Shown one piece after another: positions 1-7,591 of a stretch of 7,591 nt of DNA. Source of the stretch: Rhodospirillales bacterium (lineage in GTDB: Bacteria; Pseudomonadota; Alphaproteobacteria; Rhodospirillales; Defluviicoccaceae); the NCBI GenBank assembly GCA_030622775.1, contig JAUXFS010000070.1, forward strand, positions 1 through 7,591. The letters are read 5' to 3'. A program made the translations under genes and the position numbers. The notes below the pieces were generated by a model. The model saw nothing but the letters and a program-made list of their open reading frames with translations. It ran no database searches and was not told the origin of the DNA. Every line of letters begins with the position of its first letter. Position 1 is the stretch's first letter.

Positions 1-1119
<1,119 letters not shown>

Positions 1120-1125
1120 GGCTGA

Positions 1126-1131
1126 CCTCTC
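1126..1131 (-). promoter_or_regulatory. Ribosome binding site of metK
   Basis: On the minus strand GAGAGG is followed by 6 nt (TCAGCC) and then the GTG at 1119. It is a good purine-rich Shine-Dalgarno match at standard spacing and is the main sequence support, besides the protein alignment, for the GTG start of metK. Confidence 0.65.
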
Positions 1132-1221
1132 GATCTCTAGCGGAAATGAAATGGAACAGAGTGAACTTGTGAAGCGGTCGCTCGCCGTCGAGACGAGCAG
1201 GCAGGACCAGCCTCGCCCGGT

Positions 1222-1250
1222 GTTCTGGCAAGGTTTGCCAGCGAGGTCAA
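1222..1250 (-). promoter_or_regulatory. Weak candidate promoter of metK
   Basis: On the minus strand TTGACC (1245-1250) is a five-of-six match to a sigma-70 -35 box. At 17 bp spacing the -10 hexamer would be CAGAAC (1222-1227), a poor match. The -35 box is the only persuasive part. If it is real, the inverted repeat at 1225-1241 would lie in the spacer and -10 region, and the metK leader would be roughly 95-100 nt. metK could instead be read from the promoter upstream of the XRE gene. Confidence 0.22.
1225..1241. promoter_or_regulatory. Perfect 7+3+7 inverted repeat upstream of metK (candidate operator or leader hairpin)
   Basis: The plus strand reads CTGGCAA GGT TTGCCAG: two perfectly complementary 7-bp arms around a 3-bp centre, 106 bp upstream of the metK GTG. 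The size and symmetry suit a dimeric repressor site; as RNA it would form a 7-bp hairpin with a very tight 3-nt loop. It sits just downstream of a TTGACC -35-like box. No T-tract follows it on the minus strand, so it does not look like an intrinsic terminator. I could not match it to a SAM-II or SAM/SAH riboswitch core. A function as the binding site of the adjacent XRE protein or of another methionine-cycle regulator is inference. Confidence 0.4.
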
Positions 1251-1263
1251 GAAATCAGATAGG

Positions 1264-1291
1264 GAGGCTCGCTCGCCTCGGCCGAAAGGCC
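1264..1291 (-). terminator. Two small adjacent hairpins just after the XRE gene (weak terminator candidate)
   Basis: Just past the TAG of the XRE gene the minus strand carries GGCC-TTTC-GGCC (1280-1291) and then GAGGC-GAGCGA-GCCTC (1264-1279). Both are self-complementary. The following bases, CCTATCTGATTTCTT, hold only a scattered T-rich run, so a classical intrinsic terminator is not well supported. It may be a weak terminator, an RNA-stabilising 3' end, or no functional element in GC-rich sequence. Confidence 0.22.
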
Positions 1292-1296
1292 TTGGG

Positions 1297-1791
1297 CTAG
1301 GCGCCGCTTTCCTCCACGCTGCCGAGCGATTTCGCCAGTTCGAACAGTCTCTTGCGAACTTGCGGATCGGAAATCCGGTAATAGGCGCGCACCAGTTCAA
1401 GGGTTTCACGTCGAGTCAGGGGATCGGGCTCCAACGCCGATTGCGGCTGATCCGCCAATCCCCAGCCGAGGCGGCCTTCGTGGGATTTGAGACGTTCGGG
1501 CATATCGTCGAAGAAAAACGAAACAGGAACATCGAGGATCCGGCTGAACTCGAACAAGCGAGAGGCGCCGATTCGATTGGCGCCTCTTTCGTACTTCTGA
1601 ATTTGCTGGAACGTCAGCCCTACGGCCTCGCCCAGCTTTTCCTGGCTCAAACCGAGCAGCGTGCGCCGCAGTCTGACACGGCTTCCCACGTGGATGTCGA
1701 CCGGATTGGGCGTACCCGGGGGTAGCCGTTGGACATCGCCACGAGAATGTGTCCTCCCTTTTCGTCTCCCGGTAGTCTTATCCTCAGTCAT
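1297..1791 (-). CDS. XRE-family helix-turn-helix transcriptional regulator
   Basis: Encodes a 164-residue cytoplasmic DNA-binding protein. An XRE/Cro-type HTH spans about residues 36-94: VGSRVRLRRTLLGLSQEKLGEA, the turn into VGLTFQQIQKYERGANRIGAS, then LDVPVSFFFDDM. The SQEKLG...TFQQIQKYE core and the 'VPVSFFF' end are typical of a small alphaproteobacterial family that I recall beside metK. The C-terminal part (about 110-164) holds TRRETLELVRAYYRISDPQVRKRLFELAKSL, a short helical segment common in this family, with no enzymatic or clear ligand-binding domain. The first 30 residues are basic and low in complexity; the family usually starts near PNPVDIHVG, but the ATG at 1791 is the only ATG ahead of the domain. 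There is no good Shine-Dalgarno, only an A-rich run with AAGG 13 nt upstream. It lies between lnt and metK, same strand, 175 bp and 177 bp gaps. Its target is unknown; metK or its own gene are inferences from position. Confidence 0.93.
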   Translation of the reverse strand: MTEDKTTGRRKGRTHSRGDVQRLPPGTPNPVDIHVGSRVRLRRTLLGLSQEKLGEAVGLTFQQIQKYERGANRIGASRLFEFSRILDVPVSFFFDDMPERLKSHEGRLGWGLADQPQSALEPDPLTRRETLELVRAYYRISDPQVRKRLFELAKSLGSVEESGA

Positions 1792-1843
1792 TTTTTTCTT
1801 TGCGCCTTTTTACCCTGGGATTCCGCTCAGTCAGGTGGTTTCA

Positions 1844-1866
1844 TCACTGCGATGCGGAGTCACTGC
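1844..1866. repeat. Direct repeat TCACTGC x2, 16-bp period, in the leader of the XRE gene
   Basis: The plus strand carries TCACTGC at 1844-1850 and again at 1860-1866, separated by 9 bp. It lies between the candidate promoter and the ATG of the XRE gene. Two 7-bp copies could occur by chance; there is no further evidence for function. Confidence 0.25.
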
Positions 1867-1903
1867 CCTATCCAAAAACTCGCCAAACCGTCTGTGTCCC
1901 GCC

Positions 1904-1933
1904 ATAATATGCAAATTCTGATCGTTTTCGCAA
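1904..1933 (-). promoter_or_regulatory. Candidate sigma-70 promoter of the XRE gene
   Basis: On the minus strand TTGCGA (1928-1933) and TATTAT (1904-1909) are separated by 18 bp. The -10 box matches TATAAT at five of six positions and lies in the most AT-rich stretch of the window, in the gap after lnt. Transcription would begin near 1897 and leave a leader of about 105 nt before the ATG at 1791, long enough for a regulatory element, although I recognise none. This would separate expression of xre, and perhaps metK, from the lnt operon. Confidence 0.5.
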
Positions 1934-1941
1934 CAATTGTT
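1932..1941. promoter_or_regulatory. 10-bp palindrome AACAATTGTT overlapping the -35 box (candidate operator)
   Basis: AACAATTGTT is perfectly self-complementary and overlaps the TTGCGA -35 box of the candidate XRE promoter by two bases. Symmetric sites of this size at a -35 box are typical repressor positions, so autoregulation by the XRE protein is a reasonable guess. It does not resemble the CTGGCAA/TTGCCAG repeat in front of metK, so one protein binding both is not suggested by sequence. Confidence 0.35.
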
Positions 1942-1966
1942 CCCGTATAATGCGTTTTTCTCGAAT

Positions 1967-3610
1967 TTATTCCCCAAATAGGGGTCCTTCTAGGCGCGAT
2001 ATCAACAATCCCATGCCTACCGCCGCCACTACCACCATGAGTACCAGCCAGTTGCCCATTCGCGCGTACGCCGTGAGCGTGACCAGGGGCCGGGGAAGCG
2101 GGCCGTCGACGACGCCCCGCGCTCCAAGTCCCAGTTGGGCGATGACGCGGCCGTAGGGATCGACAATCGCCGAAATGCCGTTGTTGGCGACCCGCACCAG
2201 CGGCAAGCCTTCCTCGACGGCCCGAAGCCGGGCGGCGGCGAAGTGCTGGTAAGGCCCGGACGACCGGCCGTACCAGCTATCGTTGGTGAGGTTGAGCAGC
2301 CAATCCGGCCGGTCCCGCCGGTCGACGACGCGGCCGGGAAAGATGATCTCGTAACAGATCAGCGGGCTGACCGGGGGCAACCCCGGTAAACGCAGCGTCG
2401 TTGTTGCCGAACCGCTGGAGAAATCCGTCGCGCCGGCGGTGACCTTGGCGATTTTCAGCACGCCGCGGAACGGCACGTATTCGCCGAACGGCACCAAGTG
2501 GGACTTGTCGTACGTGGCGACGATATCGCCCCGATCGTCGACGGCGTGAAGCGTGTTCCACACCTGGAACGGGGAGCCCGGCGGCGTCCGGCGCAGCGTA
2601 CCGGTGATCGTGAGCCCTCCCGGCGGGGTGAACTCGCCGATGACCGCGCGCCTTTCCGCATCCTCTCCAAGGAACAACGACGCCGCGGTTTCGCCCCAAA
2701 TGACATGGGTCGGCGGCTCGTCGGCCGGGCCCACGCCCATCCGCATCTGGGTCGCCAGATGCCGATCCAGAAGCTCGGCCTTCCATTTGAGGTTCTGGGG
2801 GATCGACGGCTGGACCAGGCGCAGACGAACCCCGGCCACCTCCTCGGCTTCTCCCGCCACCTGCAGACGCACGATCCCGCCGACCCAAACGGCGAGCAGG
2901 ACGGCAAAGCCGCAAACCACCGCCGCCCAAGTTCGCTTCCGTCGCGCCGTCCCGCCCGCCAGCACCGCCGGCATCGCCGCCGCCGCGACGGTGAACAGGC
3001 CAAGCCCGTAGACGCCGATGACGGCGGTGACCTGGATCATGCCGTCGGACGCCGTCCACACGCTGCCGATCAGATTCCACGGAAACCCGCTGAACGCCCA
3101 GCTTCGCACCCATTCGCAGCCCGTCCACACCCCGGCGAAGACGAGGACGCGACCCGCCCCCCCGGCACCGGAGATACGGGTCAGGGCCGCCGCCATTCCC
3201 GGAAACAAAGCCTGCAACGCGGCGAGACCGAGCACCGCGACCGGCGCCAGCCATCCGAACTGCTCCGGTTTGGTCAGCAGCGCGTTGGCGATCCAGTAAA
3301 GCCCCGCGGTGAAATAGCCGACCCCGAACAGCCAACCGGTGACGAACGCCGAGCGCCATCCCCTTCGACCCTCGATCATCCACAACAGCCCCGCGAACGC
3401 GGGGATCAACGCCGGCCAAAAATGGATCGGCGGCAACGCGGCGACCGCCAGCGCCCCGAGGAGCAATGCGAGGACCATCCGACGCCACCCCGCAACGGCG
3501 GCCGTCGCGGCGTGAAGTCGATCTATGGCGCGAATGGCGGCACCGGCGCCACGGCTCCCGCCGGCCGCCGCCCCGACTGCCGCCCCGACTGGAGACGCGT
3601 CGTCCTTCAT
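1967..3610 (-). CDS. lnt: Apolipoprotein N-acyltransferase
   Basis: Transfers an acyl chain from phospholipid to the N-terminal cysteine of apolipoproteins, the last step of lipoprotein maturation, in the inner membrane with the active site facing the periplasm. The 547 residues show hydrophobic helices at about 45-80, 88-110, 118-143, 155-172, 193-218 and 228-248, a carbon-nitrogen hydrolase (nitrilase) domain at about 260-505, and a last helix near 519-537. The catalytic triad is present: Glu307 in HVIWGETAA, Lys369 in YDKSHLVPFGEYVPF, Cys419 in PLICYEIIFP. The start ATG overlaps the corC stop as ATGA, with no close Shine-Dalgarno, so translation is probably coupled to corC. The protein is about 35 residues longer than the roughly 512-residue E. 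coli enzyme; the first 25-30 residues are Ala/Gly-rich and contain a tandem VGAA repeat. No ATG, GTG or TTG start occurs between there and Met45, which would leave out the usual GWRR-type N-terminus. Confidence 0.97.
   Translation of the reverse strand: MKDDASPVGAAVGAAAGGSRGAGAAIRAIDRLHAATAAVAGWRRMVLALLLGALAVAALPPIHFWPALIPAFAGLLWMIEGRRGWRSAFVTGWLFGVGYFTAGLYWIANALLTKPEQFGWLAPVAVLGLAALQALFPGMAAALTRISGAGGAGRVLVFAGVWTGCEWVRSWAFSGFPWNLIGSVWTASDGMIQVTAVIGVYGLGLFTVAAAAMPAVLAGGTARRKRTWAAVVCGFAVLLAVWVGGIVRLQVAGEAEEVAGVRLRLVQPSIPQNLKWKAELLDRHLATQMRMGVGPADEPPTHVIWGETAASLFLGEDAERRAVIGEFTPPGGLTITGTLRRTPPGSPFQVWNTLHAVDDRGDIVATYDKSHLVPFGEYVPFRGVLKIAKVTAGATDFSSGSATTTLRLPGLPPVSPLICYEIIFPGRVVDRRDRPDWLLNLTNDSWYGRSSGPYQHFAAARLRAVEEGLPLVRVANNGISAIVDPYGRVIAQLGLGARGVVDGPLPRPLVTLTAYARMGNWLVLMVVVAAVGMGLLISRLEGPLFGE
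3567..3590. repeat. 12-bp perfect tandem duplication inside the 5' end of lnt
   Basis: The plus strand reads GCCGCCCCGACT twice in succession. Being a multiple of three it keeps frame and encodes VGAA-VGAA at residues 8-15 of Lnt, in a low-complexity Ala/Gly segment ahead of the first membrane helix. It could be a slippage-prone spot where copy number differs between strains without a frameshift. Confidence 0.7.
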
Positions 3611-4581
3611 CCGTGGGGGTTGGACTTGTTTGCCGATGCCCGGTGAGCCTCGGCTGTCTTCGCGGCGTCGGGGCCGCTAAAACGCAGTCGCCTGATCCGG
3701 CGGGGGTCGGCGTCGAGCACCTCGAACTCGACGCCGGACGGATGGACGATCAACTCGCCACGGATCGGCACGCGGCCCGCCAGCGAGACGACCAGACCCC
3801 CGAGGGTGTCGATGTCCTCCCGTTCCTCGTCGCTGAGAGTGCGGCCGAGCCTCTCCTCCAGCACCGCGACGGGAGCGCGGGCGTCGGCGTCGATGGTTCC
3901 GTCGGCTCTGAGCACCAGATTGGGTTCCGAATCGCGATCGTGTTCGTCCTCGATTTCGCCGACGATCTCCTCGACCACGTCCTCGATGGTGAGCAATCCG
4001 TCGACGCCGCCGAATTCGTCGACCACCAGGGCCATGTGCGATCGTTTCGCCCGCATCTCGAGCAACAGCTCCAGAACCTCCATCGACGGCGCGACGAACA
4101 GGACACGCCGCAATATCTTCGACAACCGGAACGCCGCGTCCTCCCCCCGCCACGCGAGCACGTCCTTGATGTGGACCATGCCGATGGCGTCGTCGAGAGT
4201 CTCCCGGTAAACCGGCAAACGAGAATGCCCTTTCTCGGTCATCACCTCGATGACCTCGGACAGCGTCGCCCGGCTTTCGACGGCGATGATATCGGCACGG
4301 GGAACCATCACGTCTTCCGCCGACCGGTCGCGCAGATTGAGGATGTTGGCCAACAGGTTGCGTTCGTCGTCGTCGAGGGGGATCTCGGCCTTGTCGCGTT
4401 CCCCCATCAGTTCGTGGAGGGTGTCGCGAGTCGATGCTTCGCCGTTGCGCGACCAGGAAAGATTGCGCCATAGCCCCCGCATCATCCGCCACACACCCGG
4501 AGAGGATGGCGGCTCGGCAATGGGGGCCACTGCGTCGCTACTCGGGCCGTCGGGCACGCTTTCCGAAGTCCGATCGTTCAT
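3607..4581 (-). CDS. corC: CorC/YbeX/TlyC-type protein with CBS pair and CorC_HlyC domain
   Basis: Cytoplasmic protein of 324 residues with no membrane segment. After a Ser/Pro-rich N-terminal tail (about 1-30) and a helical segment containing LGDDDERNLLANIL-like sequence (about 66-83), it shows the family hallmark DVMVPRADIIAV at the first CBS domain (about 90-145), a second CBS domain (about 155-212) with MALVVDEFGGVDGLLTIEDVVEEIVGEI, and a CorC_HlyC domain (about 225-303). In enterobacteria CorC/YbeX is tied to magnesium/cobalt efflux and to ribosome metabolism; older 'hemolysin' names for TlyC homologues are unreliable. Its ATG overlaps the ybeY stop (ATGA) and its stop overlaps the lnt start (ATGA), so it belongs to the operon and is probably translationally coupled on both sides. 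GGAGG lies 13 nt before the ATG. The C-terminal tail after residue 303 is polar and unconserved-looking. Domain identity is secure; the exact cellular role is not. Confidence 0.95.
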   Translation of the reverse strand: MNDRTSESVPDGPSSDAVAPIAEPPSSPGVWRMMRGLWRNLSWSRNGEASTRDTLHELMGERDKAEIPLDDDERNLLANILNLRDRSAEDVMVPRADIIAVESRATLSEVIEVMTEKGHSRLPVYRETLDDAIGMVHIKDVLAWRGEDAAFRLSKILRRVLFVAPSMEVLELLLEMRAKRSHMALVVDEFGGVDGLLTIEDVVEEIVGEIEDEHDRDSEPNLVLRADGTIDADARAPVAVLEERLGRTLSDEEREDIDTLGGLVVSLAGRVPIRGELIVHPSGVEFEVLDADPRRIRRLRFSGPDAAKTAEAHRASANKSNPHG

Positions 4582-5091
4582 TGCGGGCGGTCATCCTCCG
4601 GCGGATAGGGGTTCGGAACGCCAAGCGTGGCCAGGATCCGGGTTTCCAGCCGTTCCATTTCATCCGCCTCCGCCTGGATACCATGGTCGTATCCAAGGAG
4701 GTGAAGCATACCATGAACCACGAGGTGACTTAAGTGGTGGGAGAGGTCCTTGCGTTCGGCGACGGCTTCGGCGACCACCGTCTCGTAGGCAACCACGATG
4801 TCGCCCAGAAGCAACGGCCTGTCCGGCGGCCACGGCGCCGCCACCTCGGCGGCGGTGTGGTTGGCAAAGGAAAGCACGTTGGTCGCCCGGTCATAGCCGC
4901 GAAATTCATGGTTGAGCCGCCGAACGCGCGCGTCGTCGGAGAGCACCACGCCGACCTCGGCCCGTCCGGCGTGGGAACATCCGGCCCGGTGATATCCGCC
5001 ATCGAAGGCGGCGACGGCGGCCCGCCGGCATACGTTCTCCATCGCCGGAAACCCTTCGCTCCACGCCGGTGAGTCGGCAAGCACGTCGATA

Positions 5092-6122
<1,031 letters not shown>

Positions 6123-6126
<4 letters not shown>

Positions 6127-7466
6127 GCCGCGGCACTCCCCGTCAAGGCGCCGGCGAGACTGTTGGCGAAGCCGCCGGTGATGCGCAGAGGCTGGATGGT
6201 CCCGAGCAGCGATTCCGCAACCTGGGCGTGGACGGGTTGCATATAGGGGCTACGGCCGACCAGTTGTCCCGGGACTCGTCCCCGGCAGTCGAACAGTACG
6301 CCCATCACCCGGCCGACGCAGCCCTCGTTGAAGGCCCGTTGCTGGCTGTCGAGCAATTCCTGCAACGCCGCCAACCGGTCGATCTTGGTCTGGTCGTCGA
6401 CCTGCGGCTCCAGGGACGCGGGGGTCCCGGGGCGCGGGCTATACTTGAACGAGTAGGCCTGGGTGAACCCGATATCCTCGACCATCTCGAGGGTTTGCCT
6501 AAAATCGGCGTCGGTTTCGCCGGGAAAGCCGACGATGAAGTCGGAGCTCAGCGCCAGGTCGGGCCGGGCCTTCCTCAGCTTGTCGACCAGCCGGCGATAC
6601 TCGGCGCCGCCGTGGCGGCGGTTCATCGCCGCCAGCACCCTGTCCGATCCCGACTGCACGGGCAGATGGAGAAACGGCATCAGCTCGGCGACATCCCGGT
6701 GCGCGGCGATCAACGACCCGTCCATGTCGGCGGGATAGGAGGTCGTGTAGCGAATTCTGTCGACGCCCACGATTTCGGCGATTTCGGCGATCAGACGGCC
6801 GAGCCCCCATTCTCCGCCCCGCGGCCCCTCGCCATGGTAGCAATTGACGTTCTGGCCGAGCAGGGTGATCTCGCGAACGCCGGCGGCGGCATAGTGGCGC
6901 GCTTCCGCCAGGACGTCGGCGGCCGGCCGGGAATACTCGGCGCCGCGGGTGTAGGGAACGACGCAGAACGTACAGAACTTGTCGCAACCCTCCTGCACGG
7001 TGAGGAACGCGCTGCGGCCCTTGCCGGCGGTCGGTTCCGGCAAGCCGTCGAACTTCGGCTCCGGCGGAAACTCGGTATCGAGCACCGCGCCGCCGGCGCG
7101 GCCCGCCCGGGCGACCATCTCGGGAAGACGGTGATAGGTCTGCGGCCCGAAAACGATGTCGACGTACGGCGCCCTTCGCAGGATCTCCGCGCCCTCGGCC
7201 TGGGCGACGCAGCCGGCGACGGCGATGATCACGGGGCCGCCCTCGGCGACCGGGCGATCCTTCAACCCCTTCAGTCGACCGAGTTCCGAATAGACCTTCT
7301 CCGCCGCTTTCTCGCGGATATGGCAGGTGTTGAGAATGATCATGTCGGCGCCGGCGGCGCCATCCACCGGCGTATAGCCGAGGGGCGCCAGGACGTCCGC
7401 CATCCGGGCGGAGTCGTAGACGTTCATCTGGCAACCGTAGGATTTGATAAAAAGCTTCTTCGTCAA
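6123..7466 (-). CDS. miaB: tRNA-2-methylthio-N6-dimethylallyladenosine synthase MiaB
   Basis: Radical SAM methylthiotransferase that adds the 2-methylthio group to isopentenyladenosine-37 in tRNAs reading UNN codons. Its 447 residues contain the UPF0004 N-terminal domain with the auxiliary [4Fe-4S] ligands Cys12 (YGCQMN), Cys48 (NTCHIREKA) and Cys85 (VAGCVAQ). The radical SAM domain follows with the CxxxCxxC motif at Cys161, Cys165 and Cys168 (EGCDKFCTFCVVPYTRG), then LLGQNVNCY (203-210), HLPVQSGSD (267-275) and FIVGFPGETD (310-319). A TRAM domain lies at about 380-440, ending LRITGGFANSLAG. NVNCY distinguishes the MiaB-type from related MtaB/RimO enzymes less firmly than overall similarity, but the neighbours agree with MiaB. 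The start is a TTG at 7466 giving MTKKLFIKSYGCQMN, the normal N-terminus; no ATG or GTG is in frame just upstream. First gene of the overlapping block; it uses the SAM that MetK makes. Confidence 0.97.
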
Positions 7467-7591
7467 GACCCGAACGCTAATATGATACGCCGCCCGACGA
7501 CGGCCGCAGGCTGCCCCAAGGCGCCCGGGGTGTCAAGACGACGGCGGATCGGCCGATCTTCGATGTCATTTTCGGCCCTTGGCCTTTTCCA
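7467..7591 (-). other. Region upstream of miaB: promoter-like boxes and possible tail of an upstream gene
   Basis: On the minus strand a perfect -35 hexamer TTGACA (7531-7536) is present, but 17 bp downstream the -10 would be CAGCCT, a poor match. A better -10-like TATCAT (7482-7487) has no -35 partner and would leave a leader of only about 10 nt. One frame ends in a short basic run, EKAKGRK, then TGA at 7566-7568, which could be the C-terminal tail of an upstream gene. A second frame stays open to a TGA that overlaps the miaB TTG (7463-7465), giving 42 residues I do not recognise. No gene can be called. The true miaB promoter may be here or further upstream. Confidence 0.3.
7547..7558. promoter_or_regulatory. 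12-bp perfect palindrome GATCGGCCGATC upstream of miaB
   Basis: GATCGGCCGATC is fully self-complementary and lies 10 bp upstream of the TTGACA box on the minus strand. Without a loop or T-tract it is not a convincing terminator. It could be a protein-binding site or chance in a GC-rich stretch; GATC methylation sites also occur in it. Confidence 0.25.

Noticed and set aside
1120..1296. SAM-II or SAM/SAH riboswitch in the metK leader
   Set aside because: Looked for because such riboswitches occur upstream of methionine genes in alphaproteobacteria. The leader bases near the GTG do not show a recognisable pseudoknot core, though a covariance-model search would be decisive.
1832..1906. 24-codon minus-strand ORF (ATG at 1906) in the leader of the XRE gene
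   Set aside because: Its ATG overlaps the candidate -10 box, there is no Shine-Dalgarno, and the peptide has no recognisable feature.
1946..1951. Perfect TATAAT on the plus strand in the lnt-xre gap
   Set aside because: No -35-like box lies 16-18 bp upstream and it would point antisense into lnt; best explained by the AT-rich gap.
2498..3646. Long plus-strand open frame (382 codons) opposite lnt
   Set aside because: It is antisense to a certain lnt, is rich in Arg/Pro/His/Gln as expected from the reverse of GC-rich Ala/Gly codons, and has no recognisable domain.
3466..4473. Plus-strand open frame (335 codons) opposite corC and the 5' end of lnt
   Set aside because: Antisense shadow of corC; composition follows GC-rich third positions and no domain is visible.
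4250..4915. Plus-strand frames across corC/ybeY junction
   Set aside because: They cross two well-supported minus-strand genes and show only Arg/Ser/Pro-rich shadow composition.

Overview
The window looks like core chromosome of a GC-rich alphaproteobacterium, probably a Rhodospirillales-type lineage. The basis is high GC in codon third positions, closest-looking alphaproteobacterial versions of each protein, and the gene order miaB - phoH(ybeZ) - ybeY - corC(ybeX/tlyC) - lnt - xre - metK, which I recall as common in that class. All genes lie on the minus strand, so transcription runs from high to low coordinates. I see no mobile element, CRISPR array, tRNA or rRNA. Layout: from 7466 down to 1967 runs a tightly packed five-gene block. 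miaB (tRNA methylthiotransferase), phoH (PhoH/YbeZ ATPase), ybeY (rRNA-maturation endoribonuclease), corC (CBS-pair/CorC_HlyC protein) and lnt (apolipoprotein N-acyltransferase) all overlap one another: TTGA, 41 nt, ATGA and ATGA junctions in that order. This is the classical translation, ribosome-quality and envelope operon; miaB and phoH appear to use TTG starts. Below it is an AT-richer 175-bp gap (1792-1966) holding a plausible promoter and a 10-bp palindrome, then an XRE-family regulator (1297-1791), a 177-bp gap with hairpins and a perfect 7+3+7 inverted repeat, and metK (S-adenosylmethionine synthetase), which starts with GTG at 1119 and runs off the left edge about 10-20 codons before its expected end. 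The 125 bp above miaB (7467-7591) is mostly intergenic. How the genes connect: MetK makes SAM, and MiaB consumes SAM as both radical source and methyl donor. PhoH and YbeY act in RNA/ribosome maturation, the CorC-type protein is linked to Mg/Co homeostasis and ribosomes in enterobacteria, and Lnt finishes lipoprotein acylation in the inner membrane. I find no convincing new multi-gene system. The part least explained by known biology is the conserved-type XRE regulator sitting between lnt and metK, together with the palindromes in front of it and in front of metK; its target and ligand cannot be read from the sequence.
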